From the NCBI GenBank assembly GCA_014706295.1, contig JACSVZ010000008.1:20191659-20255658 (forward strand): a stretch of DNA of 64,000 bases, given 5' to 3'. The stretch's first letter is position 1; each line of letters begins with the position of its first letter. Source of the DNA: Lycocorax pyrrhopterus obiensis (taxonomy: Eukaryota > Chordata > Aves > Passeriformes > Paradisaeidae). A program made the position numbers and the translations under genes. Positions 38,358 through 48,700 of this stretch are shown here, piece after piece. The notes below the pieces were generated by a model. The model saw nothing but the letters and a program-made list of their open reading frames with translations. It was not told the origin of the DNA and searched no databases.

Positions 38358-41300
38358 GTAAATCTTTTCTCTCCTGGATCTGTGATGTCTTGCATAACTC
38401 CTCTTTCCAGGCTACAAAATTTGGCATTCAGTAGCACCAGTGTGTTCACATTTCAAAGTCACAGACTGTAATACTGAGAAATGGCAGAAATGTGTGATGT
38501 CCACACCTCCGCAGATGCTGGATCCTGATGCATCTGATAAAGGAATACAGCAGAAACTGAGTTTTAGCAGACTGGTGTCAAACTGTAGGGTATTAGCAAA
38601 AGGAGTGTATTGACTTGGTTGTTTCCATGAAAAATTAATACTCTGGTGTTTTCAGACACCATTGCAAGGAAAAAAATATGCATAGTTCTGTCAAGATCTG
38701 CCAGTTGTTATCCTTTTTCCACTAAATTTTGTATTCCTTATACTGAACAGGTGCAGATACAGATAAGATTACTGAAAAAAGTCAGTATTTCCACAAATTA
38801 TGACTGCACTAGGATGTATTGGTGGCTTTATGCTCTTGAAACAGCTAGATTTGTTTCTTAGGTACACCTTTGAGGCATGGTGTCAAAGATCTGCATACTC
38901 TTCCCTCGGTCACCTCCCCTATTTCTGTACTGTCTGATTACAATGTTTCCATTGTTCTAGGTCTAACTGCAGCCTTTCTTATTTCCTTGCAGTACAGTGG
39001 CACCTGGTATGCCATGGCAAAAAAAGATCCTGAGGGGCTGTTTCTGCAGGACAATGTGGTAGCCCAGTTCACCATAGATGAGAATGGAAAAATGGCTGCC
39101 ACTGCAAAGGGCAGAGTCAGACTCTTCAAGTAAGCTGTTTGCCATTCTCCTCTTGTTCCATTTCGCTAAGCTACTGCTCCAATCCTACCTGCTATCCCTG
39201 TGCTAGTCACACAGTCACACTGAACCTGTGCTGTTAGATTGGAATGTGACATTTTCTTTGTCTCTGGCTACAGTAACTGGGATGTCTGTGCTGACATGAT
39301 TGGCTCTTTCACTGACACAGAGGATCCTGCCAAGTTCAAGATGAAGTACTGGGGTGTCGCCTCTTTTCTGCAGAAAGGAAGTGAGTACTTAACTATAGAA
39401 GACGCAGAACTACTTAGAAGACTAGTTATGTTGTATGTCCATGCTGGGGAAGGAAAAAAGTACTGTTGAATTTCTTAAACACTCTTAAAAGACATAATAA
39501 CTACCATACTGCAAGCCTTAATGTGAACAAGGTAATCACTACTTTTTATATGGGACAGCTGGTTGGCTTTCTTTATACAAGTGAAGACCTGGCCTTTGTA
39601 CATCTTTTTATTTATTTTGTTTGTTACCCAACAATATAACTGAAAGCAGTTGTTTGGAAAGAAATGAAAGGCAGATGAAGTATTTTAAGACTTGTTTTAG
39701 TTCAGAACTCAGTTACCAGATGCTTCTGTTCTCTCTGAATCCTGAGGTCAGAGCTTGCCAAGCAGGGAAGAGGATTTAGAAAATGTTATTTTGTTTGGTC
39801 TTGTGTCTGCAAATGTAGAGATTTATCTGTTTCAAGAGACAAATATGTTCATATGTATATATAGATATATTCATATTTTTATGTCATCTGCCACACCCTA
39901 TGCAAAATTAATTCCTTGGGCCAAGTAGAGATTCGGATGCTTTGTAGCTCAAGACATTTCCTTAGATTGTTTCCAAGAGAAGCAGGTAGAATTTGGAACT
40001 GACAGGAGCTCCACTCTGTTTAAAGACACAGTTACAAAGCATGTTTTGGATGCCAATTTTTCTTAAATATTTGCCAGGTCTCCTCACAACATGCTGCTGA
40101 GTCATGTGTACTTCAGATTGCTGGCTGACCCCAAACTCTACCCTTCTAAAAAGTCTGGTGTCCCCCCACAGGAGAGAAGGGGAAGAAAACAGAGAGTTGC
40201 CTTCACCAGTGCAGATGTACTGCAAGGGAGAATCTTTCGCTCCAGGAGAGGAAGGTGCAGATATGTCAGGTTTTACTGCAAACACTGAAACAGACCCACT
40301 TCTTTTAGAACAGGGTGTTTGTGTGACCAGGTTTTTATCACGTGACATAGCTAAATAGTTAAGAATTCTCTGAAGTTGTAACTGTGTTTTAAGAAGAGGG
40401 TTTATGGCAGAACTTGTAGTGAATACACTTTTAACATACATGCAAACTGCTTGATAATATTTTTCCTTAAAAATGCAGTCTAAATAACATCCCTGGTAGA
40501 AAAATATTTATGGGTTTGAGTGATCTGAAGCAGGCCAAGCAAGTCCTTCTTTATTTTCTTTTTGAAAATAAACATGGAATTAAATACTGGACATAAATTA
40601 ATGGAATGGAATGGAATGGAATGGAATGGAATGGAATGGAATGGAATGGAATGGAATAAATGAAAAGCTAATCTGTTATAATTTGTACCGATCTTCATCT
40701 TAGTATTTTCTTTACAGAGCTATGGCAGCAATCCTTTCTGATTTACTAGATTTCACTTGTGTCTCTAACACTTTTCCTTCTTTGCTATGGTTTCTTCCAG
40801 ATGATGATCACTGGGTAGTGGACACAGACTATGATACATATGCTCTTCATTACTCCTGCCGCCAACTAAATGCAGATGGCACTTGTGCTGATAGCTATTC
40901 CATTTTGTTCTCCCGGGACCCCAAGGGATTGCCTCCAGGCGCACAGAAAATTGTCAGACAAAGGCAGATAGACCTCTGTTTGGACAGAAAATACAGAGTT
41001 ATCACTCATAATGGTGAGAACTTTTTTTTTCTGACTAATTTTATTTCAGGGTTTAAGGACTAAAGCAGTGGGATTCTCTTGCTCATTAAATATCAAATGC
41101 ATAAAGTCTTTTACTTAGTGGCGGTAACATTGTCTTTTGAAAACTGGAGCTTGTAGTAAGTTATTTCCAACTTCTACTTCCCTTATCTGAAGGAGAGCTG
41201 AGGTGCATAGCTTTCCATGCAGCATATGAGATCAGCTGAAACAGTAATTAGAGGAAGTTGTAAAACAATTAAATCAGTGTAGTGTGAGTAAACATGCTAA

Positions 41301-44300
41301 GGATACAGTTCATAGTTAAGGTAAAAAGTAATTGGGCAGCTTTAATCGGATCTCTTTGCCTTTGTTCAAAAACTTATTTGAGAAATCCTTCAAAAAGGCT
41401 TCTAAGCAAAATAGAAGTCTTGGAAAGGATACCTTATAGAAGACCCTTTCTCACAAATCCTCATGCCAACCATTTCACAAAGTGCGGTGGAAGAGGGACA
41501 TAGCCCTCGTACTGGAAGTATGACCCTATCTTGAGTCAGGCTGAGCTTACAACACAGGGAAGGATACAGATTAGCTCACTTACGCTCAAGTATATTACAA
41601 AAAGCGAAATGGTAATAATCTAGAAGAAAACATAATGTGCTTGCCAATAAAAATAACACCCAGAATGGGGAATAGTAAAGAGTGAAGGAGAAAAATCAGA
41701 ATATTTAGAACAAATAAAATAGTAGTACCTGTCCATACTCCCTCCCCACCCCTCACATCCTGGAAGACACGCTATCTGTGAAAGACTTGACTGGTGAATC
41801 AGCTGAATGGGAACTCCCCATGTAGTGATGCGGGCAAAAAAGTTAATAAGATGCTAGGATGCATAAACCAAGACCCACGTGAGATTGTTGTGCTTGGCAT
41901 AGGTCTAATTGCTATGGTGACAACCATAAATGGAAAAAGTACAGAGGATGAATTAGAAGTTTCAAAGAAGAGCAGAGAGAATGATTGAAAGTTTGTAAAA
42001 TGTATCTTCTAGTGAGTGCTTCAAAGATCTTGATCTTTTCTCATTGGAAAGAGGTTAAAGGCTGACCTGAGCAAAGTCTGTGCTTGCCCACACAAGCGAT
42101 AGGAATTGGATAGAAAACGACTTGCAAACACAGAAATAATAAATTTAAATGGATGGAACTTTAAACTGGACACATTCAGAGCAGAAATAAACAGCCATTT
42201 GTTTAACTCCGAAGGTCATTAACCTTTGGAACAGTTTACCAAGAGCTGTTGTATGTTCTTCATCACTGAAATCTGTACATCAAGATTAAAGGCTTTTCTC
42301 AGTGACATGCTGGAACAAACTGGGATTGACTGAAGGAACTTTTGTGTCTTACAAAGAAAGTCAGAACAGATGAGCAAAGTCAGCTGTTGTGGCTCTATTA
42401 TCTGTTCATCTGATCCATAAACAGAGAGTAATATATGGCCATGTTGTAAAGTAGTATGCTGATAACAGGGTGCCTTGAAGATCTCCTAAAGTAGGTGGTG
42501 TTTACAGTGCTGATCAGTGACCTGGAAAAACTGCCTGACAACAACATAAAAAAAAATGTTGTCTTGAATGAGAATTTGGAGACAACGTAAGTCAGTTGAG
42601 ATTTACAACAGTCAAGAATAAGAGACATCATAAATGCAAAGGAAGCGACTTCTGTGAATGATTTGTGTGATTGCATAAATGGTAGGATAGAAAAGAAACA
42701 ATGTCATTATATAAATTGATGATACTTTTCTGTTTTGAATCCTGCATGCACTGCTTTTCAAATGAAGTCCAGCAATAATAAAAATTTCTGAAAATGAGAA
42801 AGCCAAATAATGAGATGTTTAGGGATATTTTACTAAATCTAAGATAATTTAAAAGTTGATCATTCTGCCTCTAGTTTGTTATAGATATCGAATATCTAAT
42901 GTACCAAGTTGCACTGTTCTTTGTTTGCTATCCTAATTTAGACTCAGATGTTAAGTATTGAGTGCAGTGCCTGATATGACTGTGTGAGTTCCATAGTTTG
43001 CAAATGAAAAATAGGAGCCCAGGTACTTTTTTATTAAGGATTATTTCAGAGTTTAGGAGCCCAGCACCAACCTATAAATTAAACTTAAAGCCAGTAATTT
43101 GTGTTTTCCCCTTTATGCGATCAGGACCCTATTATTAGTTGATTCTGAATTCTCCAGTATCATTAAGCCAAAGTTCCTGCAAAGCAAGCACATTTGGGAC
43201 TGAGGGAATGACTGTGAGCTAAACTGAAAAAAGATATTTCTTGGAAGCTTCATAACAGAAACTCTTACAAAATTTGCTTAATTCCTTATATGTGGACTGG
43301 AAACCTTACTACTCTAGTTTTAACTCTGCTATTAAGAGCTACAGAATTATTACCAAAACAAACCAACTTCAACTGTCTGCACTGACCTGCATCCCATTGT
43401 TACTGTGGCAAAATTCTGACTAATGTTGGTAAATGCTGCAAGAATAGGCTGGTATCTGTTGCTAATTGTGCATACTGTGCCTATGTCTTGAAGCTAATTA
43501 AGAGAGAGAGAGAGTGTGTGTGTGTGTATGTGTATGTGTGTGTCCCCTCAACTAATAGGCCTACAAAACTTACCTTGATTTAAAAAAAAAAATTAAAATG
43601 TCAGTACTGGCTGTTCAAGTCAAAAGAGAAGCCTGGGAAATGAAAGTTTTTGGTCTAACTTACACTGAATTTCTGATGGTAGCTCCTTCTCAAATACAGC
43701 TCAAGCTAAAATACAGTTAGTCTCTCAAAGTAATAGCTCAAGTAACTTTAAGTTGTGCAATGTCAGTGTCAATATTAAGTGACGGTACTTGTAAATACAA
43801 TACAGTGTCATGTCAGTAGAGTTGAAAGCTGCATCTGCTTTTAGCATTTGCTAGAAGGAAATATTGTGAAATAAAGAGTGGTATATTCCTTCTGCTAATT
43901 TACTATTGCCATTAGGAGTTTTGCGGGTCAGGAGAGTCTTACTTTGTTGAAAGAAATTCTTAAATTAATTATTTCTAGGCAAATAACTAGAAGCTTGTTA
44001 AAGTATAGACTCTTTTATCACTGAAAGATACTCTTTTATCACCGATCTGCCCAGTATCTTGTTTGCAAAAGTATTAAAACACTCAGGAGAGGTGTAACAG
44101 ATTAGATGAATTCCTGTTTTGTTCCGAGTTGAAAATTCCTTGGACTTAGAAACTGCAGAGGAGGGTAATGGCATTACTACTGCAAGTAACAGACTGCTGG
44201 ACTCGAGCATTTTAAAGAAATGAGATATGTATGCATTTTAAATTTGGTGAAAGTTCGTGTATTTAAATTTTGTCTAGAGTGTTTGACAAACACAACTGTG

Positions 44301-44331
44301 GTTTTTGTGTGTTTCAGGATTTTGCTCTTAA
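38229..44331 (+). CDS. RBP4: RBP4, plasma retinol-binding protein, complete (5 coding exons)
   Basis: Secreted lipocalin that carries retinol from liver to tissues, in complex with transthyretin. Coding exons 38229-38357, 38993-39129, 39274-39380, 40801-41013 and 44318-44331 join in frame to 600 bp, 199 aa. A hydrophobic signal peptide ([15 protein letters not shown]) is cut before ERDCRVSSF, leaving a 175-residue mature chain, the chicken length. The lipocalin GxW motif is [15 protein letters not shown]. Cysteines in ERDC, DVCADM, YSC, GTCADS, DLCLD and FCS give the expected disulfide set. The protein ends NGFCS, shorter than the mammalian tail. An upstream ATG (38229, Kozak A at -3, G at +4) adds three residues over the ATG at 38238 that aligns with chicken. 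Mature Asn16-Lys17-Thr18 makes an unusual N-glycosylation sequon. Confidence 0.97.
38993..39129 (+). CDS. RBP4: RBP4 coding exon 2
   Basis: 137 bp. It starts [20 protein letters not shown] and ends RVRLF plus a split Asn codon. Borders are TTCCTTGCAG and GTAAGC. Confidence 0.97.
39274..39380 (+). CDS. RBP4: RBP4 coding exon 3
   Basis: 107 bp encoding [20 protein letters not shown] then [15 protein letters not shown]. Borders are GGCTACAG and GTGAGT. Reading on into the intron would add unrelated residues. Confidence 0.97.
40601..40655 (+). repeat. (ATGGA)11 pentanucleotide array
   Basis: Eleven uninterrupted ATGGA units (GGAAT repeat) lie in RBP4 intron 3, about 145 bases before the acceptor of coding exon 4. 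The perfect array suggests recent expansion and likely length polymorphism. Confidence 0.98.
40801..41013 (+). CDS. RBP4: RBP4 coding exon 4
   Basis: 213 bp encoding [40 protein letters not shown] and [14 protein letters not shown]. Borders are TTTCTTCCAG and GTGAGA. Confidence 0.97.
41790..42345 (+). mobile_element. Ancient CR1/L3-like LINE fragment
   Basis: An early part reads [19 protein letters not shown], resembling the CR1 reverse-transcriptase C-terminus. A later part has the LINE 3' UTR wording CATTAACCTTTGGAACAGTT and CATCACTGAAATCTGTACAT, as in old CR1/L3 copies. It is much more diverged than the CR1 at 8720. Confidence 0.65.
43501..43543 (+). repeat. (AG)n(TG)n microsatellite
   Basis: AG dinucleotides run directly into interrupted TG dinucleotides (with two TATG variants) in RBP4 intron 4. 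Confidence 0.92.
44318..44331 (+). CDS. RBP4: RBP4 coding exon 5 (terminal)
   Basis: 14 coding bases after GTGTTTCAG. With the G left from exon 4 they read GFCS and TAA (44329-44331). The small size is typical of this gene; the final Cys closes a disulfide. Confidence 0.95.
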
Positions 44332-44477
44332 GGAGATCCAGCCCTATGGAAAGAAACCATGTAACAGCACCACAGATGTAAAGTTAACACATTGATCATG
44401 TGTTCTCTGGAAAACGCTTTAAATGGCTTCATTAAGATTTTCAATATATTTATCTGAGCTGTGTAGCTCACCTTGTT

Positions 44478-44483
44478 AATAAA
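44478..44483 (+). promoter_or_regulatory. RBP4: RBP4 poly(A) signal
   Basis: AATAAA about 150 bases after the stop. A second AATAAA lies at 44499-44504. Both fit a short RBP4 3' UTR. Confidence 0.7.
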
Positions 44484-44878
44484 CCAATGAAACATTTTAA
44501 TAAATTTGGATTACAGGGGAAGAAAATTGTATGCAAATCTGTACATACATACACACTGGTTTCATTAGTAGCCTGTTATCTTAGTGCACTGTTTTGAACT
44601 GGTGACACATGGTGGTAATTAAGAATTTAATCTTGCTTTTTTTAGTGGTTTCAATTTCTGACTAAAAGAGTATTTATCATAAACCCCAAAATACATGTAT
44701 TTTCTTTTCAAATAGGACATTTTATTTTCTCTAGAAAATACTGGAAATCACTTAGAAAAGAGAAAGGAATTTCAGTGACCCTATATATCACTAATTAATT
44801 TTATTATACGACTAGTGAAGATATAAAAAATATGCATCTTTTAAAAAGAACGATTATACACATGACAACCATTTTTCA

Positions 44879-44884
44879 TTTATT
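44879..44884 (-). promoter_or_regulatory. FFAR4: Candidate FFAR4 poly(A) signal
   Basis: Minus-strand AATAAA about 500 bases after the FFAR4 stop. Another lies at 44800-44805. Convergent RBP4 signals are less than 0.5 kb away. Confidence 0.45.
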
Positions 44885-45386
44885 CTTTGCTTGTAAATTC
44901 ACATGCATTAAGTTCATATTTTTAATTTGAGATGGAACCAAACCGGTCATTTACTTGGTGATAACACACGTTCATCACCTTGTTTCAGTTAGTCTGCTCA
45001 AACCTACGTTCAGGCAGTCAGTTATTGAAGTGTTTAATCAAGTTCTCTTTAAAAATTGGATTAAAAAAAAGCAGATACTCTCTGAGGATGAACATTTTTG
45101 CTAGAAAGTTTGAAGTATTTAATTGAACTATTTTACATTCACCAAGTTCATTGCCATATTTCTATTTCTTTCAGCATATGAGGAGAATTCAATCCATTGG
45201 ATTAAATTGTCCAAATCTTACTGAGGCAAAGCAATGAAGTCAAGAGAATTTTACCTGCAGGAATTAAAAATACATATTTATCTTTTTTTCCTAGTCCTCT
45301 AGCACATAATACTATAACATAATGACCTATGTGACCTGGGATAGTGTAGACAAAATCCAAAGTGTGGCACAGCTCAGACTAAATAA

Positions 45387-45794
45387 TTATCTGGTAATGA
45401 AAGACAAATGTGGCTGTTCACGGTTACTTCTTCTTGCAGAGGTTTCTGTACCTGCTCCATGCCTTTCAGGGTTCCCTGTACAACAGAGAAGAATTTCCTG
45501 ACATTTACGTCTGAAATGGGCAACATTATACAGAATTGGATTGACAGCAGAGTTGGCAAAAGTGAATAAGGCTATCCAGAAGAAAACTGATGGCAAAATA
45601 TTTAAATCTTTTTCGTAGTTCTGAACTAAAATTAAAAAAATAATTACTATTATTGGGCTCCACATAATGAAGAAAGAGATCATCAACAGAAAGAGGGCTC
45701 GGAACAGCTTGTAATCTTGCTGGGAAACACGAATCTGATGATGTTCTGAGTAGGCTAAACCAGCATTTAAACTTCTTCTTGATGCTTTTGTAAT
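45387..45794 (-). CDS. FFAR4: FFAR4 exon 3 (terminal)
   Basis: 408 bp, residues 222-356 plus stop. ITKASRRSLNAGLAYSEHHQ forms the third loop, then TM6, TM7 and a tail ending HLSFITR. The acceptor is TTTACTGCAG. No extra exon like the human long-isoform insert was seen. Confidence 0.95.
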   Translation of the reverse strand: MTKASRRSLNAGLAYSEHHQIRVSQQDYKLFRALFLLMISFFIMWSPIIVIIFLILVQNYEKDLNILPSVFFWIALFTFANSAVNPILYNVAHFRRKCQEILLCCTGNPERHGAGTETSARRSNREQPHLSFITR

Positions 45795-48700
45795 CTGCAG
45801 TAAAAGAGAAGAAAGCAACGTTCACCGAAACATATTTTTACAAGTGAAAAAGTAAATCTTGGCACATGATGTTTTCTTTCGAAAAGTGACTACAAAAAAG
45901 GCATTGCAGAATTCCATTTGTACTTTTTGTCAATGGTTCCATTTCAAATATTCTCACTTCACTAGCAATTCTTTTTTCTCTCATCTGTGAACTCATCTCA
46001 ATATTAGGCAAAGTGGTTGTTCTTTTCATGGCTCTCCACCAGTCATAAATACTTTTCAGCATAAAACAGTCTTAATTACTCATGAAATCCCATTAAATTC
46101 AAATTATGACCTCATTTGTTCTATCTAAAAAAACCCACTGATTTTTTTCACAAATGCAAACTGGAACGTAGTTAACAATCCTGTTGATGCTTAAGAAGGA
46201 ATGCAATCCCACTCTCTTACGGCCATGCTAATATCATAAGGTAGGTATTAGAAGGAGCATGAATTTATTACAGTGACTAAATTATTTTAAATGTGAATGA
46301 GATTGTGCATCATTTTGTGTCACACTTAGCTTTTCCGTCAGTAATCACAATTGCTTTCTATGAACTAACATGAAGTCTTACAGATCCTTTTGTCACTATA
46401 AAAATCTGTGTCTTGTAAAAGTACTCTCTGATGTAATAAACCAGTCTATGGGTAGCTTGGGAACCTAGTATTAATGGGTGTGCATCATCTGTCATTAGGT
46501 AGAATACTGAACCCAGTGACTTGCAAAAAACTCTAAATCCCCTGCTCTACATCCCTGTCTTCACGGAAGCTGGCATGGCACAATCAAGATCGTTACATTC
46601 ATACATCTGATGCAAATAAAAAAACCCTGAAATATCTAGCAAACAAAGATTTATGCTAAATAACTGAGAAACCACTTTATCCCCTGCATGCACAAAGGAG
46701 GGGGTGTTTTCAAAAGCCTTGATCAATTAGCTGTCTATGTAGGAAAGTAAAAAGGTGTAAGACTCTCCCTGCCACTTTTCCCTTTAGCAGAAACTATGGG
46801 AAAGGTAACACTAATACTAGCAACACTTCATAACTTCCTGGTACAGGCAAGGAGGAAAGCATTTAGAGAGAGAAAGAGAAAGTAGTTTGTCATTCTGTTT
46901 GCAGTTTTCTGAATTTGTCATAGACATAAATACTCATCAAGAATCTGGACATCTTCTAAATATTTAAATAGAATGTAGGTATATAAATCAAAACCTGTGA
47001 ACCAAAAATGGGTTTCTTAGCAGCTGCTGAGGCTGAGGAGGAGACAGTATCACTAGCTGCTTCCTTGATTTAAAAGGAGCAGAGAATTCTGATGTCCTGA
47101 GCATGTAAAACTATTCCAGCTTGATGATCTCCTGCTGTACCCATCTGGAATCCAGAAACTAGGCTAACTCCTCCAAACAGTCTGAACTGAGAGTTGTTCT
47201 CAGAGAGCACCTAAACTGTCTTAGTAAGAATGAAGACTTCACAAAATGCAAAGGACTAATATCCACTTCTAATATAAAAGTAGGAAAACTGGGTTGTGTA
47301 CACCACTTCTCAGTCTCCAGTGTTCAAAACTGCTACAGAATGTCCTCATCAGACACATTTTTATCTGTCCCGTATAAATACCTTCTGTCTTTCCTGCAGG
47401 AGCTGCACAGCCTAGAACTAAGAATGCAAGAATCACCAGGACTGTGGTAAATAAGATGCAACTGTATCTTAAGAAAGTGTTCAAGAGAAATGGGGTGGTA
47501 GTGGTATGTTGTGGATCCCTTTTTGGTCTGCCCAGTATAGATACCTATCCTGGGCATCTGGACCACACTTAGACAAACAGGAACTTAGAAGTCAGGCATA
47601 TATAAGCATGTAACTTTGAGAACACAGACATCTTCGCTAGTTCTAGCCTCTGACAAAGTCTTGCCTGAGAGACAGAACAATGCAAAACCAAATAAATTAC
47701 AAATCACGGCTTCTAATCTATCATTTTTGCCAGGGTTCTGGGAAGTGTTATGTAAAAATAATATTCAGTTTCAGAGTAGATTGTGAAGTACACATTTGTA
47801 GTAGTAGTATATTTGTTAAAAAATGTCAGGTCTTGTATCTGTAGTCAGTCGTCATCATGATCATCATCAATGTTGTAATGTGAATACATGAATGCTTGGC
47901 ACTGCTTCCAGCAATACTGAGAATCACGCTATGTGTGCACTGGCATAACAGAGCATTCTCACAAAGTGAGAGTGAGTCTGCTCTTGGGAATGGCTCAGGG
48001 CTTGAGACATTCTCCAGCTCAGTTCTGGTTGCTTCCTGGAGAGAGAGAAGATTCAATTATGTCCTGCTGTGGGCCTCAAGCCTTCTTCATTTCAGGGGAA
48101 ATGGTAATGTATTTTAGCATCTCTGTTAGCAAGTTAGTAAAGAAACAGGAGCAGGGCAGCACAGGGCTGTCTTGTAATCAATCCAGTATTCCAAACACTG
48201 GTTTTGGTTTCTAGCTCCCTATGTGTCATTTTGTTTTCTAAATTTACCAGTAATCTGGAGTCTGCAAGGACAGAACAAACACCATTCCTATCCTGGCCTC
48301 TGACCAAGAACTGTGGCATTCCCTGGCCTGCAGTATTTCACAGTTCTTTCAAAGGGCTCACATTCTCCATCGTGTTACTCTACGCTCTTTGCCTACAGCA
48401 ATATGAGGTTGCAGGTGCTTTACTTCACTAGAAGAGGTTCACCTCAATGCATGTACCTCAACATTATAGTGAGCTAATAGACAGTATAGAAACTACAGGC
48501 CGATGACTTTTACTACAAGTTTAAGCTTGATCAATAGGCAAGGATGTGTGGAGGCCAGATTCTAGGTCCTAAGTTCACTGAAATACCTACATGCAGCTCT
48601 GGTGCCTGCATCCACAGCCCCTTGGTGCTCAGCATTTCATCAGTTAACTCCTTGCTCAATAATCCATGTATTTTGAGGTTCCTTTCCAAAACCTGTAATT

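Larger units (their letters stand above)
41014..44317 (+). other. RBP4 intron 4
   Basis: 3.3 kb. It contains an ancient CR1-like LINE (41790-42345) and an (AG)n(TG)n repeat (43501-43543). A stretch near 42505-42540 also hints at a degenerate LINE reverse-transcriptase segment. Nothing else was recognised. Confidence 0.55.

Noticed and set aside
38033..38449. 138-codon minus-strand frame over RBP4 coding exon 1
   Set aside because: It is the shadow of the RBP4 signal-peptide exon and 5' region.
39962..40441. 159-codon minus-strand open frame in RBP4 intron 3
   Set aside because: No ATG-linked promoter, splice context or recognisable domain. Long frames also occur on the other strand here, so it looks like chance.
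47269..47566. Apparent repeated peptide (IYTGQ) in FFAR4 intron 2
   Set aside because: Only about 25 bases are similar and the flanks do not match. Too short to call a duplication.
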